From assembly GCA_944323805.1 (NCBI GenBank), contig CALUTW010000003.1, positions 84,594-148,593 on the forward strand: a stretch of DNA of 64,000 bases, written 5' to 3'. The position numbers were made by a program, and so were the translations under genes. The stretch's first letter is position 1, and each line of letters starts with the position of its first letter. This DNA is from an uncultured Bacteroidales bacterium (GTDB lineage Bacteria > Bacteroidota > Bacteroidia > Bacteroidales > UBA932). Positions 53,280 through 62,905 of this stretch are shown in pieces. The notes under the pieces were generated by a model that saw only the letters and a program-made list of their open reading frames with translations, was not told the origin of the DNA and ran no database searches.

Positions 53280-54365
53280 ATGAAATATCTGATGACAACA
53301 ATATCGGCGGCTGTCATACTGTCCGCATGCGGAGGCGGCACTGCAATGACACCTTCAGACATGCTGATTGCAGATATGCAGGCTTCCGTATCCGAGGATA
53401 GGATTCTTTTCGGGCAGCAGGATGCCTATATGTACGGACATACTTGGAGGGCTTCGGGCATGGAATCCCGGTTCCGTACAGATGTCGCTGATGTATGCGG
53501 CAGTCATCCTGCCGTACTGGGTCTTGACCTCGGAGGCATCGAGCTGGGACACAGTGACAATCTTGACGGGAATCCGTTCGACTACATGCGTCTGGCTGCC
53601 CTTGAGCATTATGAAAGAGGTGGTATCATTACATTTTCGTGGCATCCGCGTAATCCTTTGACAGGTGGAGACAGCTGGGATGTGTCATCTGACAAGGTCG
53701 TGTCCTCCATCCTCGAAGGCGGGGACAGGCATGAGACATTCATGGAATGGCTTGCCCGATGCGCTGACTATCTGGAGACATTCAGGGATGCCGATGGCAA
53801 TGCCGTGCCGATGATATTCAGGCCTTGGCATGAGCATACGGGCAGCTGGTTCTGGTGGGGACAGGACCTGTGTTCGACTGAGGAATATCTGGCCCTGTGG
53901 AAAATGACATATGCCTATCTTGTTGCAGAAAGAAATCTCGATAATCTGGTCTGGGCCTATTCCCCGGGGGCAGGAGTCGATAAGGCCGGATATATGGAAC
54001 GCTATCCAGGAGATGAAATCATTGACATGCTCGGGCTTGACTGTTATCAGTACGGGGAAGCCCCGGCATCCAATGCCGTCTACGCCTCGCAGCTGAAGGA
54101 GTCCCTGGCGTTCATGACGGAACTCGGCAGGGAGCACGGCAAGCTCATAGCCTTGACGGAGACCGGTCTTGAAGGCCTTCCTTATCCTGAATGGTGGACT
54201 GAGGTCCTTTATCCGGCAATACAGGATTATCCTATAGCTTATGTGCTTGTCTGGAGAAACGCATGCGACCGTCCGGAACATTTCTATGCCCCGTGGCCGG
54301 GACAGGAGTCGGCAGAGGATTTCTGCAGATTCGTTTCCAATGACAGGATAGTTCTTCTTGATTAA
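53280..54365 (+). CDS. GH26 beta-mannanase (second), lipoprotein
   Basis: The product has 361 residues with lipobox SAAVILSACGGG and no Ig domain. Acid/base E185 lies in FRPWHEHTGSWFWWG and nucleophile E294 in IALTETGLEG. The sequence RILFGQQDAYMYGHTWR is typical of Bacteroides GH26 enzymes that release mannobiose. It lies directly before the GH130 gene and the sugar transporter, the order of the mannan operon of Bacteroides fragilis, where a mannobiose-forming mannanase, a mannosylglucose phosphorylase and a transporter are neighbours. Confidence 0.92.
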   Translation: MKYLMTTISAAVILSACGGGTAMTPSDMLIADMQASVSEDRILFGQQDAYMYGHTWRASGMESRFRTDVADVCGSHPAVLGLDLGGIELGHSDNLDGNPFDYMRLAALEHYERGGIITFSWHPRNPLTGGDSWDVSSDKVVSSILEGGDRHETFMEWLARCADYLETFRDADGNAVPMIFRPWHEHTGSWFWWGQDLCSTEEYLALWKMTYAYLVAERNLDNLVWAYSPGAGVDKAGYMERYPGDEIIDMLGLDCYQYGEAPASNAVYASQLKESLAFMTELGREHGKLIALTETGLEGLPYPEWWTEVLYPAIQDYPIAYVLVWRNACDRPEHFYAPWPGQESAEDFCRFVSNDRIVLLD

Positions 54366-54422
54366 GACAGACAGCAGATTGCTTGAGCCGCAGGATAATT
54401 CAGAATTAACCGATAATTAAAT

Positions 54423-55592
54423 ATGGCAGATATGAACTTTGAAGAGAGACTTGAGTGGCTGAAGAAGAATCATGAGGCACTCATCACAAGAAAAAATGAA
54501 CCTCTTGAAGGCAACGGCATATATGAGAGGTACAGATATCCTATAATTACCGGAGAGCATGCTCCCCTGGCGTGGAGATATGACCTGAACAGGGATACCA
54601 ATCCATATCTGATGGAAAGGTTCGGCATACATGCCACCTTCAATTCCGGAGCTATCAAATGGAACGGGAAATATATACTTGTTGTAAGGGTGGAGGGTGC
54701 AGACAGGAAGTCATTCTTTGCTGTTGCCGAGAGCCCGAATGGAGTTGACAATTTCCGTTTCTGGGACAGGCCTGTCACTATGCCGGATTATGGGACTCCA
54801 GCTACAAACATATATGATATGAGGCTTACGGCCCATGAAGACGGATGGATATATGGCATCTTCTGCGTTGAGCGCAAGGACCCTAAGGCCGTTCCAGGAG
54901 ACCTTTCTTCGGCAGTGGCTTCTGCAGGCGTGGCAAGGACGCATGACTTTGTCAACTGGGAGAGGCTTCCGGATATGGAGTCCGTATCCCAGCAGAGGAA
55001 TGTCGTGCTGCATCCGGAGTTCGTGGACGGGAAATATGCCCTCTACACAAGACCACAGGACGGATTCATCGATGCCGGCAAGGGCGGAGGCATAGGCTGG
55101 GCTCTTGTCGACAGCATGGAGCATGTCGTCATAAAGGAAGAAAAGATTATCAATGCCAGGCATTACCATACCATCAAGGAGCAGAAGAACGGCGAAGGCC
55201 CTGCCCCGATAAAGACTTCCAGGGGCTGGCTTCATCTGGCACATGGGGTCCGCGGGTGTGCTTCAGGCCTGCGTTATGTCCTTTATCTCTATGTGACTTC
55301 ACTCGAGGACCCTTCAAAAGTGATTGCCGAGCCGGGTGGATTCTTCCTTGTGCCGGAAGGGGAGGAATATGTGGGGGACGTGATGAATGTGCTCTTCTCC
55401 AACGGGTGGATAGCCGATGAGGACGGTACGGTGTACATTTATTATGCTTCCTGCGACACAAGGATGCATGTGGCGGTATCATCTGTCGACAGACTTCTGG
55501 ACTATTGTTTCAATACCGAGCCGGACGGATTCACTACCACGGATTCTGTATTGAGACTCAACAGACTGATAGACAGGAATCTCGGCAGATAA
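54423..55592 (+). CDS. GH130 4-O-beta-D-mannosyl-D-glucose phosphorylase
   Basis: The product is a 389-residue cytoplasmic enzyme (no signal). Markers of GH130 subfamily 1 are [40 protein letters not shown] and NIYDMRL, with the catalytic aspartate at D132. [19 protein letters not shown] and the phosphate-binding [19 protein letters not shown] follow. It turns mannosyl-glucose and phosphate into mannose 1-phosphate and glucose. Its partner, the AGE epimerase, sits on the other arm of the locus. Confidence 0.95.
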   Translation: MADMNFEERLEWLKKNHEALITRKNEPLEGNGIYERYRYPIITGEHAPLAWRYDLNRDTNPYLMERFGIHATFNSGAIKWNGKYILVVRVEGADRKSFFAVAESPNGVDNFRFWDRPVTMPDYGTPATNIYDMRLTAHEDGWIYGIFCVERKDPKAVPGDLSSAVASAGVARTHDFVNWERLPDMESVSQQRNVVLHPEFVDGKYALYTRPQDGFIDAGKGGGIGWALVDSMEHVVIKEEKIINARHYHTIKEQKNGEGPAPIKTSRGWLHLAHGVRGCASGLRYVLYLYVTSLEDPSKVIAEPGGFFLVPEGEEYVGDVMNVLFSNGWIADEDGTVYIYYASCDTRMHVAVSSVDRLLDYCFNTEPDGFTTTDSVLRLNRLIDRNLGR

Positions 55593-55625
55593 TGAGAGGC
55601 TGCATCCCTGAAAACCGATGAATCA

Positions 55626-57032
55626 ATGAAAGATCTCTCAAAAGCGACATTTATAGAGAAGGTGGGGTATGGTTTCGGAGACATGTCCTCTTCGATGTTC
55701 TGGAAGATATTCTCCTATTACCTGCCCTTCTTCTATTCGAATGTGTTCGGGCTGTCGCTTGCCCATGCCGGAACACTGCTGCTGATAACCAAGCTCTATG
55801 ATGCCATATCCGATCCTGTAATGGGCGTGATTGCCGACAGGACACAGACAAGATGGGGCAAGTACAGGCCGTATCTCCTGTGGTGTGCAATCCCGTTCGG
55901 TCTGGCCGGAGTGCTGACATTTACCACTCCCGATGCCGGTTATGCATTCAAGCATGTCTTCGCATATATTACATATCTTATAATGATGACTGCCTATACG
56001 GCCATCAATGTGCCTTATGGCGCCATGCTGGGTGTAATGACACCGGACTCAAGGGAAAAGACGGTCTTCTCCTCCTACAGGATGTTCTTCGCATATGCAG
56101 GCAGCTTCATAGCCCTTGCGATATTCGAGCCTCTACAGAAGGCATTCCGTAATATCGGACCGCAGGTGTCTGCGGCTGACACATGGCAGTATTCCATGAT
56201 TGTCGTAGGCTCGATATGTGCCGTCCTGTTCATCCTCTGCTTTGCAATGACAAGGGAGAGGGTAAAAATCGAGGTCCAGGAGGCCGGCAATTCCTCCATA
56301 TTGAAGGACCTGAAATCCCTGGTTACCAACGGCCCGTGGTGGATATTGCTCGGGGCCGCCATCGGCATCCTCCTGTTCAACTCCATACGAGGCGGGGCCG
56401 CTGCATATTATTTCAAGGATGTCATAGGGATGTCTGCCGTATTTTCCTGCGGTATCTATCTCGCTGTAGGGGAGGTAGCCAATATGATCGGAGTGGCGGC
56501 CGCTGTACCTCTTTCCGACAGGCTCGGGAAAAAGACCGCATATATGCTGTCGCTGCTTGTCGCCGCTGTCCTGAGCCTTTTCATACTTATCCTTCCTGTC
56601 TCGACTCCGGGAGGACTCTGGACTCTCATGGTGCTGCAGGTCCTCATCAGTGTTGCCACAGGAGTGACACTGCCTTTGCTCTGGAGCATGTTCGCCGATA
56701 TTGCCGACTATTCCGAATACAGGAATTCATCCGCTTCTACCGGCCTCATATTCTCGTCATCATCGATGGCGCAGAAGTTCGGTGGTGCATTCGGCAGTGC
56801 CTTGATACTCTGGGCTCTTGCAGGATTCGGCTATGATACGTCAGAGACAGCGGTCCAGACCACGGATGCAATCGGGGGGCTCAAGGCGATGATGAGCTGG
56901 ATACCTGCCTTGGGGGCATTCATCGCAGCCGGAGTCGTGGCCTTCTATCCTCTGACAACATCGAGGATGAAAGAGATTTCCGCAGCCCTTGCTGCGAGGC
57001 GTTCCGGACAGCATTCTGGCAGCAATGCCTGA
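55626..57032 (+). CDS. GPH-family (MFS) sugar:cation symporter
   Basis: The product has 468 residues with 12 membrane segments. The GPH features are VGYGFGDMSSSMFWKIFSYY, YDAISDPVMGVIADRTQTRW, and GKYRPYLLW in the second loop. It is related to MelB and to the inner-membrane transporters of Bacteroides polysaccharide loci. It would carry mannobiose or mannosyl-glucose from the periplasm to the cytoplasm. It is 33 bp after the GH130 gene. Confidence 0.92.
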   Translation: MKDLSKATFIEKVGYGFGDMSSSMFWKIFSYYLPFFYSNVFGLSLAHAGTLLLITKLYDAISDPVMGVIADRTQTRWGKYRPYLLWCAIPFGLAGVLTFTTPDAGYAFKHVFAYITYLIMMTAYTAINVPYGAMLGVMTPDSREKTVFSSYRMFFAYAGSFIALAIFEPLQKAFRNIGPQVSAADTWQYSMIVVGSICAVLFILCFAMTRERVKIEVQEAGNSSILKDLKSLVTNGPWWILLGAAIGILLFNSIRGGAAAYYFKDVIGMSAVFSCGIYLAVGEVANMIGVAAAVPLSDRLGKKTAYMLSLLVAAVLSLFILILPVSTPGGLWTLMVLQVLISVATGVTLPLLWSMFADIADYSEYRNSSASTGLIFSSSSMAQKFGGAFGSALILWALAGFGYDTSETAVQTTDAIGGLKAMMSWIPALGAFIAAGVVAFYPLTTSRMKEISAALAARRSGQHSGSNA

Positions 57033-57082
57033 CGTCCGGGCAGCAATTATTACATAATTCAGACAATCAATAGATAAGACAT

Positions 57083-60000
57083 ATGAGATTCCATAAGATA
57101 ATATCTGCGCTTATGCTGCCGTTTATGGCTGCCATCACTGCCTTTGCGACAGAAACGACACCTGTGGAGCAGAACGGATGGCTTTCAGTCAAGGGACGGG
57201 ACCTTGTGAACGAGGCCGGTAACCCTGTGGTCCTTTCCGGAGTGAGTTTCGGATGGCACAATCTATGGCCGAGATTCTATAACGGTGGCGCTGTGGAGCA
57301 GCTTGCCGATGTATGGGGCTGTAATGTAGTCCGTGCTTCCATCGGGGCCGAACTTGAAGGGAATTTCGCAGCCGATCCGGACACAGCCCTCGATTGTCTG
57401 TATAAGGTCGCTGATGCCGCTGTCGAACAGGGCATCTACGTAATCGTGGACTGGCATGCACACAAGCTCCGTCTTGATGAGGCAAAGAGTTTCTTTGCAC
57501 AGGTAGCCAAACGCTACAAGGGCGTCCCGAATGTCATATACGAGATTTTCAACGAACCGGTCGATGACAGCTGGCCGGACCTGAAGGCCTATGCCGGGGA
57601 AGTCATAGGAGTAATCAGAGCCGTCGAACCTAAGGCGGTAGTGCTGGTGGGATGCCCACATTGGGACCAGGATATCCATGTTGTTGCAGATGACCCTATC
57701 CGCGGTATCGGAAACATCATGTACACCCTCCATTTCTATGCCGGGACCCACGGCGCTGAGCTCCGGGTAAGGGGAGACTACGCCATCTCCCGCAACATCC
57801 CGATATTCATCTCCGAATGTGCCGGAATGAATGCCGACGGGAATGGCCCTCTTGACATGGAGGAATGGGACAGGTGGTGGTCATGGATGAACGCCAACGG
57901 ACTGAGCAGGGTAATGTGGTCGCTTTCCGATAAGGATGAGACATGCTCCATGCTCTATCCTTCAGCTTCTTCAGAGGGTCCTTGGGAGGACAGCAGTATA
58001 AAGGAGTGGGGGAAGGCAGTCCGTACCTGTCTGAATGCCTCTTCATCCCGTCAGAAAGACCTTGTCCATATAAATACCTGCAGTCTTTCCCTTGTGCTGG
58101 ATGCCAGGCCTGGCAAGCCATTGAAATTCCTGTATTTCGGGGACAGGCTGTGCGAATCCGATGTAAGGACCCTGCTCTCTTCGGGAATGCAGGCTCTCGA
58201 TGCATATCCCGTATACGGAATGAACTGTCCGTCCGAGGCTGCATTGTCAGTTGTACATCCCGATGGAGACATGACGCTCGAACTGGTAGTGGAGGATGTT
58301 TCCGTCGTGCAGGAGCCGGACGCCGTTGTTACGCGTGTCAGGTTGAAGGATACCGTATATCCGTTCCATGTCGATGTATGCTATCGTGCATGGAATGATT
58401 CTGAAATGATAGAGACATGGACCGAAATCCGTAACCTGGAGAGGAAGCCTGTGCGTCTTGCACGCTTCGATTCCGCCTATCTCCCTGTCCGGAAAGGGGA
58501 TGTCTGGCTTTCGCATCTCTATGGTTCATGGGCAAATGAAGGCATTGTGGCATGCGGGCCGCTTGAGCCAGGTGTCAAGGTCATCAAAAACAAGGACGGG
58601 GTGCGCAATTCACATACTGCACATGCGGAAGTGATGATATCCCTTGACGGAAGGCCATCGGAAAACAGCGGGGATGTCATAGGTGCCGCCTTGTGCTACA
58701 GCGGCAATTATGAATTGAGGTTTGACACGAATGACAGCGACTGGCACCATTTCTTTGCCGGGATAAATCCGGATGCCTCTGAATATGTGCTTGGTCCGAA
58801 AGAATCGTTTGTGACACCGGCACTTGCACTGACCTACAGCCGTGAAGGATTGAGCGGGGTAAGCCGCAATTTCCACAGCTGGGCGAGAAAGCATATGCTG
58901 GCGCACGGCGACAGGGAACGGAAGATACTGCTCAACAGCTGGGAAGGGGTATATTTCGATATCACGGAAGATGGTATGGACAGCATGATGGGGGACATCG
59001 CCTCCATGGGAGGAGAACTTTTCGTGATGGACGACGGCTGGTTCGGAGACAGATATCCGCGCAACAGGGACAACTCATCCTTGGGGGACTGGACCGTGGA
59101 CACGGACAAGCTTCCGAACGGCATTGCCGGCCTTGTGAAGACAGCCAGCAGGCATGGCGTCGGCTTCGGAATCTGGATTGAGCCTGAGATGACCAATACC
59201 GTGAGCGAACTGTATGAGAAACATCCTGACTGGGTGCTTAAGCCGGCTCTCAGGGAACCTGTCACGGGAAGGGGAGGCACGCAGCTCGTCCTTGACCTCG
59301 GTAACCCTGAGGTGCAGGACTTCGTCTTCGGCGTTGTCGACAGACTGATGACGGAGCATCCTGAGATAGAGTATATCAAATGGGATGCGAACATGGCAAT
59401 CATGAACCATGGTTCGCAATATCTTCCTGATGACCGCCAGAGCCATATGTACATAGAGTATCACAGGGGATTTGCCTCAATCTGCGACAGGATAAGGGCA
59501 AAATATCCAGACCTTGTGATCCAGGCATGTGCCAGCGGAGGCGGAAGGGCAAATTATGGCGTGCTTCCATGGTTCGATGAATTCTGGGTAAGCGACAATA
59601 CGGATGCACTGCAGCGCATCTACATGCAGTGGGGGACATCGTATTTCTTCCCGGCAATAGCCATGGCATCACATATCAGTGCTGCGCCGAATCATCAGAC
59701 ATTCAGGACAATCCCTCTGAAATACAGGATTGACGTGGCAATGAGCGGCCGTCTCGGGATGGAAATCCAGCCGAAGAACATGACAGAAGAAGAGAAGTCC
59801 CTGTGCCGTAAGGCAATCTCTGAATACAGGATGATCAGACCTGTCGTCCAGTTCGGAGACATCTACCGTCTTGTATCCCCGTATGACGGCTTCAATATCG
59901 CATCCATGATGTACTGTTCGCAGGACAAGTCGCAGGCTGTCTTCTACTGGTGGAAACTCGAGCATTTCTGCGACGAGCACCTTCCTCGCGTCAAGATGGC

Positions 60001-60196
60001 CGGACTCGACCCCGACAGGAGGTACAGGATAAAAGAGCTGGACAGGATTGACAACAAGCCTCTCCCGTTCGAAGGGATGTCTTTCTCCGGCAGCTATCTC
60101 ATGTCTACGGGCCTTGAAATCCCGTACAGGCACACAGTCGACTATCACAAGCAGAACGACTGGTCCAGCCGTGTGCTCTACCTGGTTGCGGAGTAG
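57083..60196 (+). CDS. bifunctional exported enzyme: GH5 (family 2-like) glucanase/mannanase fused to GH36 alpha-galactosidase
   Basis: The product has 1037 residues with signal peptide ISALMLPFMAAITAFA and no lipobox. Residues about 28-320 are a GH5_2-like barrel: acid/base E158 in IYEIFNEPV and nucleophile E245 in PIFISECAGM; the texts NIMYTLHFYAGTHG and SRVMWSLSDKDE are typical of bacterial endoglucanases of this group. Residues about 335-1037 are a full GH36 alpha-galactosidase: VMDDGWFG, IEPEMTN, nucleophile D768 in YIKWDANM and acid/base D838 in EFWVSDNTDA. The enzyme could strip galactose side chains and cut the glucose-containing backbone of the same oligosaccharide. It ends the operon. 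Confidence 0.9.
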   Translation: MRFHKIISALMLPFMAAITAFATETTPVEQNGWLSVKGRDLVNEAGNPVVLSGVSFGWHNLWPRFYNGGAVEQLADVWGCNVVRASIGAELEGNFAADPDTALDCLYKVADAAVEQGIYVIVDWHAHKLRLDEAKSFFAQVAKRYKGVPNVIYEIFNEPVDDSWPDLKAYAGEVIGVIRAVEPKAVVLVGCPHWDQDIHVVADDPIRGIGNIMYTLHFYAGTHGAELRVRGDYAISRNIPIFISECAGMNADGNGPLDMEEWDRWWSWMNANGLSRVMWSLSDKDETCSMLYPSASSEGPWEDSSIKEWGKAVRTCLNASSSRQKDLVHINTCSLSLVLDARPGKPLKFLYFGDRLCESDVRTLLSSGMQALDAYPVYGMNCPSEAALSVVHPDGDMTLELVVEDVSVVQEPDAVVTRVRLKDTVYPFHVDVCYRAWNDSEMIETWTEIRNLERKPVRLARFDSAYLPVRKGDVWLSHLYGSWANEGIVACGPLEPGVKVIKNKDGVRNSHTAHAEVMISLDGRPSENSGDVIGAALCYSGNYELRFDTNDSDWHHFFAGINPDASEYVLGPKESFVTPALALTYSREGLSGVSRNFHSWARKHMLAHGDRERKILLNSWEGVYFDITEDGMDSMMGDIASMGGELFVMDDGWFGDRYPRNRDNSSLGDWTVDTDKLPNGIAGLVKTASRHGVGFGIWIEPEMTNTVSELYEKHPDWVLKPALREPVTGRGGTQLVLDLGNPEVQDFVFGVVDRLMTEHPEIEYIKWDANMAIMNHGSQYLPDDRQSHMYIEYHRGFASICDRIRAKYPDLVIQACASGGGRANYGVLPWFDEFWVSDNTDALQRIYMQWGTSYFFPAIAMASHISAAPNHQTFRTIPLKYRIDVAMSGRLGMEIQPKNMTEEEKSLCRKAISEYRMIRPVVQFGDIYRLVSPYDGFNIASMMYCSQDKSQAVFYWWKLEHFCDEHLPRVKMAGLDPDRRYRIKELDRIDNKPLPFEGMSFSGSYLMSTGLEIPYRHTVDYHKQNDWSSRVLYLVAE

Positions 60197-60217
60197 TAAT
60201 ATTGAAGAGCATCAGAT

Positions 60218-60256
60218 AGAATTTCCCGATCTCATCATGTGAGACCGGGAAATTCT
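60218..60256. terminator. bidirectional terminator hairpin
   Basis: AGAATTTCCCG and CGGGAAATTCT enclose an inner CTCA/TGAG pairing, giving a stem of about 17 bp with one mismatch and the loop TCATG. It lies between the converging mannan operon and the hydrolase gene. The T runs are interrupted, but the hairpin is the strongest in any gap of the window. Confidence 0.7.
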
Positions 60257-60288
60257 GTTTGAGCTTGTAGCAGAGTGAGTGTACGGAG

Positions 60289-61359
60289 TTATTTGAGATA
60301 TTCCGTGAAGAATGATTCGATCCTGTCGAACGGAATCTTGTCGAGGTTGTCATAGAGGTCTGTGTGGACAGCTCCAGGGACTATCAGCAGCTCCTTGTTG
60401 TCTCCTTTCAGCTTTTTGAATGTGTCTTCGCTGAAATAGCGTGAGTGGGCATTTTCTCCGTGGACGAGCAGTACTGCGCTGCGGATTTCATCTGCATATG
60501 TCAGGATAGGCATGTTGATGAGAGAAAGGACAGCCGTAGTGTTGAAGCCTTCATTGGAGCCGAGTGAGCGGGGATGATAGCCGCGTCCGGTCTTGTAGAA
60601 ATCAACGTAATCCTTAAGGAACTGCGGTGCATCGTCCGGGGCTTTTTCCGGGTTGCCTCCTGCATGGGCGTAAGTCCCGTTCCTGTAGTCTTCTGTCCGC
60701 TGGGCATTGAGCCGCTTCTTCATTTCATGACGCGCATCGGCATTGTCATCGGCATCAAAGTACCCTTTTGCGGATACGCGCGTCATGTCATACATGGTCA
60801 CGGCTACTGTCGCCTTGATGCGGGTGTCGATGGCCGCCGCGTTTACTGCAAACCCTCCGAAGCCGCAGATGCCGAGTATGCCTATGCGTTCGGGGTCAAC
60901 GTCGTCACGTGTCGAGAGATAGTCTATTGCAGCGCAGAAATCCTCTGTGTTGATATCCGGGGAGGATACGCTGCGGGGCTGTCCGCCGCTTTCCCCTGTA
61001 AATGACGGGTCAAATGCAATTGTAAGGAACCCCCTTTCAGCCAGAGTCTGGGCATAGAGGCCTGATACCTGCTCCTTGACTGCCCCGTACGGGCCGCTCA
61101 TGGCTATAGCCGGCAGTTTGCCTTCGGCATTCTTCGGCATATAAAGGTCGGCTGCGAGGGTCACTCCGTAGCGGTTGTGGAAAGTAATTTTGCTGTGGAG
61201 CACCTTGTCACTCTGAGGGAACACCTTGTCCCACTCCCGGGTCAGATTCAGTTTTTCTTCCATAAATCCATCTGTTTGATTGTCCTGTGCAATGAGGCTG
61301 CCTGCGCCGAAGAGGCATGCAAGCAACACCGCCATTGTCTTTCCGAATGTATTTGCCAT
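60289..61359 (-). CDS. exported alpha/beta hydrolase, dienelactone-hydrolase/YcjY-like
   Basis: The product has 356 residues from the ATG at 61359, with signal peptide MAVLLACLFGAGSLIA. The nucleophile elbow is GILGICGFGGFAVN, with cysteine in place of serine as in dienelactone hydrolases and YcjY-like proteins. The catalytic Asp/Glu would lie near VLLVHGENAHS and the histidine in VPGAVHTDLYD. The motif YAQTLAERGFLTIAFDPSFT is typical of the group. The substrate is unknown; lying next to the mannan locus it might be a deacylase, but it is transcribed toward it from its own promoter. Confidence 0.83.
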   Translation of the reverse strand: MANTFGKTMAVLLACLFGAGSLIAQDNQTDGFMEEKLNLTREWDKVFPQSDKVLHSKITFHNRYGVTLAADLYMPKNAEGKLPAIAMSGPYGAVKEQVSGLYAQTLAERGFLTIAFDPSFTGESGGQPRSVSSPDINTEDFCAAIDYLSTRDDVDPERIGILGICGFGGFAVNAAAIDTRIKATVAVTMYDMTRVSAKGYFDADDNADARHEMKKRLNAQRTEDYRNGTYAHAGGNPEKAPDDAPQFLKDYVDFYKTGRGYHPRSLGSNEGFNTTAVLSLINMPILTYADEIRSAVLLVHGENAHSRYFSEDTFKKLKGDNKELLIVPGAVHTDLYDNLDKIPFDRIESFFTEYLK

Positions 61360-61379
61360 ATTCTGCAGTATTACTGGTA

Positions 61380-61387
61380 CAAAGATA
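61380..61387 (-). promoter_or_regulatory. -7 box for the alpha/beta hydrolase gene
   Basis: The minus strand reads TATCTTTG, a match to TAnnTTTG, 21-28 bases before the start at 61359. It excludes the longer frame that begins at 61467. Confidence 0.6.
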
Positions 61388-61475
61388 TGGCTATACATAC
61401 CCGGTGGATGTAGACATATCACGGGAATATGTAACCGAATTACTGAATGGCGGCCTGTTCCGGACAAGGGTGCAC

Positions 61476-62525
61476 TCAGCCTCTTACATAGTGCGGGATT
61501 TCTTCAGGAAGGACAATTGATATCTCGCAGAGCCCCATCACTTTCCCGTTCTCCTTCCAGGCGCTCTGGTATATCATCTTCCGGACCCCCTGCTTCTCGA
61601 TTGTATATACATTCTGGCCTCCGGTCTCAAGCAGATTCCTTATTATGGCCTTAGACCTGTCGTTGTGGCAGTCCATCAGATTCTTGCCGATGAGGTTGCC
61701 GTGTCTCATGTATGTCTGGACTGATCTGTCGTTCATATAGAGAATTATACCCTCGGCATCGCATACTGTAATCGCGCAGTTCAGTTCATCCGCCCAGGCA
61801 GGAACGGTCTTTCGGACGGCATTGATTCTGTCGCGTATCCTGCCCCATCCTGCCGTGTCATGGAGACAGCAGCGTGTCATGGTCTCGGACATAGCCGTGA
61901 ATCTGCTTGCAGGAATTACGAAACTGAGGTCATTTTCCCCGAACCATGCCCTTGCGGACGGATCTGTCAGCCCGACAAAGGACCGGTATCCTCCGTTGCT
62001 GTTTTCCCTTACGGCATTTGCGATTGTCGACGAGCATCCCGAACCGAACAGAAGGGATACAGTGTCGGAATCGTTCCTGTCGTAGAATGCCCATGCGCAA
62101 AGCCCTGAGATAATATCAGGGGATGCTATGAACAGCAGTCCTTCCATCCCTTCAAAGCTGTCAGCCACGTCGACCCGGATAAAATTCAGGAATTTTTTCC
62201 GGCACGGAAGAGGGCCGTTGGCTTTCAGATGGTCGAGCACGAGGCCGGCGGATTCCTTGTACTTTTCCTTCTGGGATACGAAGGCCGGCACATGGTCCGG
62301 CATCGGAGTGAATCCTGCATAGTATCTGCCTCCTCCGCAGGTAATATTCTCCTGGTCAAGGCTCACAGGGGTCCCGGCAAACGCATGACGGAGGTATTTC
62401 AGGAAACATCCCGGTTCTTTTCCGGTCTCTGCGTATGGAACATCGCTGTAACAGAAGATAAGCGGCAGGGGAGCGGCCATCCCGAAAGCTTCCCTGTATT
62501 CTTTTACAAATGTATCTGTGTTCAT
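61476..62525 (-). CDS. DUF169 domain fused to a PAS domain
   Basis: The product has 349 residues from the ATG at 62525; a frame from 62639 would overlap the glutaredoxin-like gene by 68 bases. Residues about 1-225 resemble DUF169: IFCYSDVPYAETGKEPGCFL, NITCGGGRYYAGFTP with a conserved cysteine, and LFGSGCSSTIANAVRE. Residues about 240-345 are a PAS domain (NCAITVCDAEGIILYMNDRS and IGKNLMDCHNDRSKAIIRNL). DUF169 has no settled function; PAS domains sense redox, haem, flavin or small molecules. No output domain (kinase, HTH, cyclase) is attached. It lies last in an operon with an alcohol dehydrogenase and a glutaredoxin-like gene. Confidence 0.75.
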   Translation of the reverse strand: MNTDTFVKEYREAFGMAAPLPLIFCYSDVPYAETGKEPGCFLKYLRHAFAGTPVSLDQENITCGGGRYYAGFTPMPDHVPAFVSQKEKYKESAGLVLDHLKANGPLPCRKKFLNFIRVDVADSFEGMEGLLFIASPDIISGLCAWAFYDRNDSDTVSLLFGSGCSSTIANAVRENSNGGYRSFVGLTDPSARAWFGENDLSFVIPASRFTAMSETMTRCCLHDTAGWGRIRDRINAVRKTVPAWADELNCAITVCDAEGIILYMNDRSVQTYMRHGNLIGKNLMDCHNDRSKAIIRNLLETGGQNVYTIEKQGVRKMIYQSAWKENGKVMGLCEISIVLPEEIPHYVRG

Positions 62526-62571
62526 GATTCTAATGTTGATGCTTGTCATTAATTCCGGATATATTGCCGGT

Positions 62572-62871
62572 TCAGCATCCGCTTCCGTCAAGACTGCACG
62601 CGGCTCCTGTCTGGACCTGTCCTGATTCAAGGCCGGCATCTTCCGGCTGCAGAGTCACAGTGCCGTCTTCGAGCACAAAGCATGGTATCCCTGCGGCTCC
62701 TGTCCTTTTGGCTCCGTCGAAAGCCGGGCTGCTGTCCCTCAGACGGAGAAATTCCTTCAGCGCCTTGACATCCTTGCCGATATCGATGATTTCGTATCTG
62801 TCGTTTCCTTCAGCCTGCCTCTTGACATATTCGCAGTCCGGGCAGGACGGCATACCATATATTCTGATCAT
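62572..62871 (-). CDS. small glutaredoxin/thioredoxin-fold protein with CPDC motif
   Basis: The product has 99 residues. The opening IRIYGMPSCPDCEYVKRQAE gives a CxxC active site, and TGAAGIPCFVLEDGTVTL supplies the cis-proline of the fold. The C-terminal tail ACSLDGSGC holds two more cysteines, unusual for a glutaredoxin. It is 34 bp after the alcohol dehydrogenase gene and 46 bp before the DUF169-PAS gene, all on the minus strand. Its partner is unknown. Confidence 0.82.
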   Translation of the reverse strand: MIRIYGMPSCPDCEYVKRQAEGNDRYEIIDIGKDVKALKEFLRLRDSSPAFDGAKRTGAAGIPCFVLEDGTVTLQPEDAGLESGQVQTGAACSLDGSGC

Positions 62872-62905
62872 ATGTTATTATATTGATTCTATGTTTCCGG
62901 AGTGA

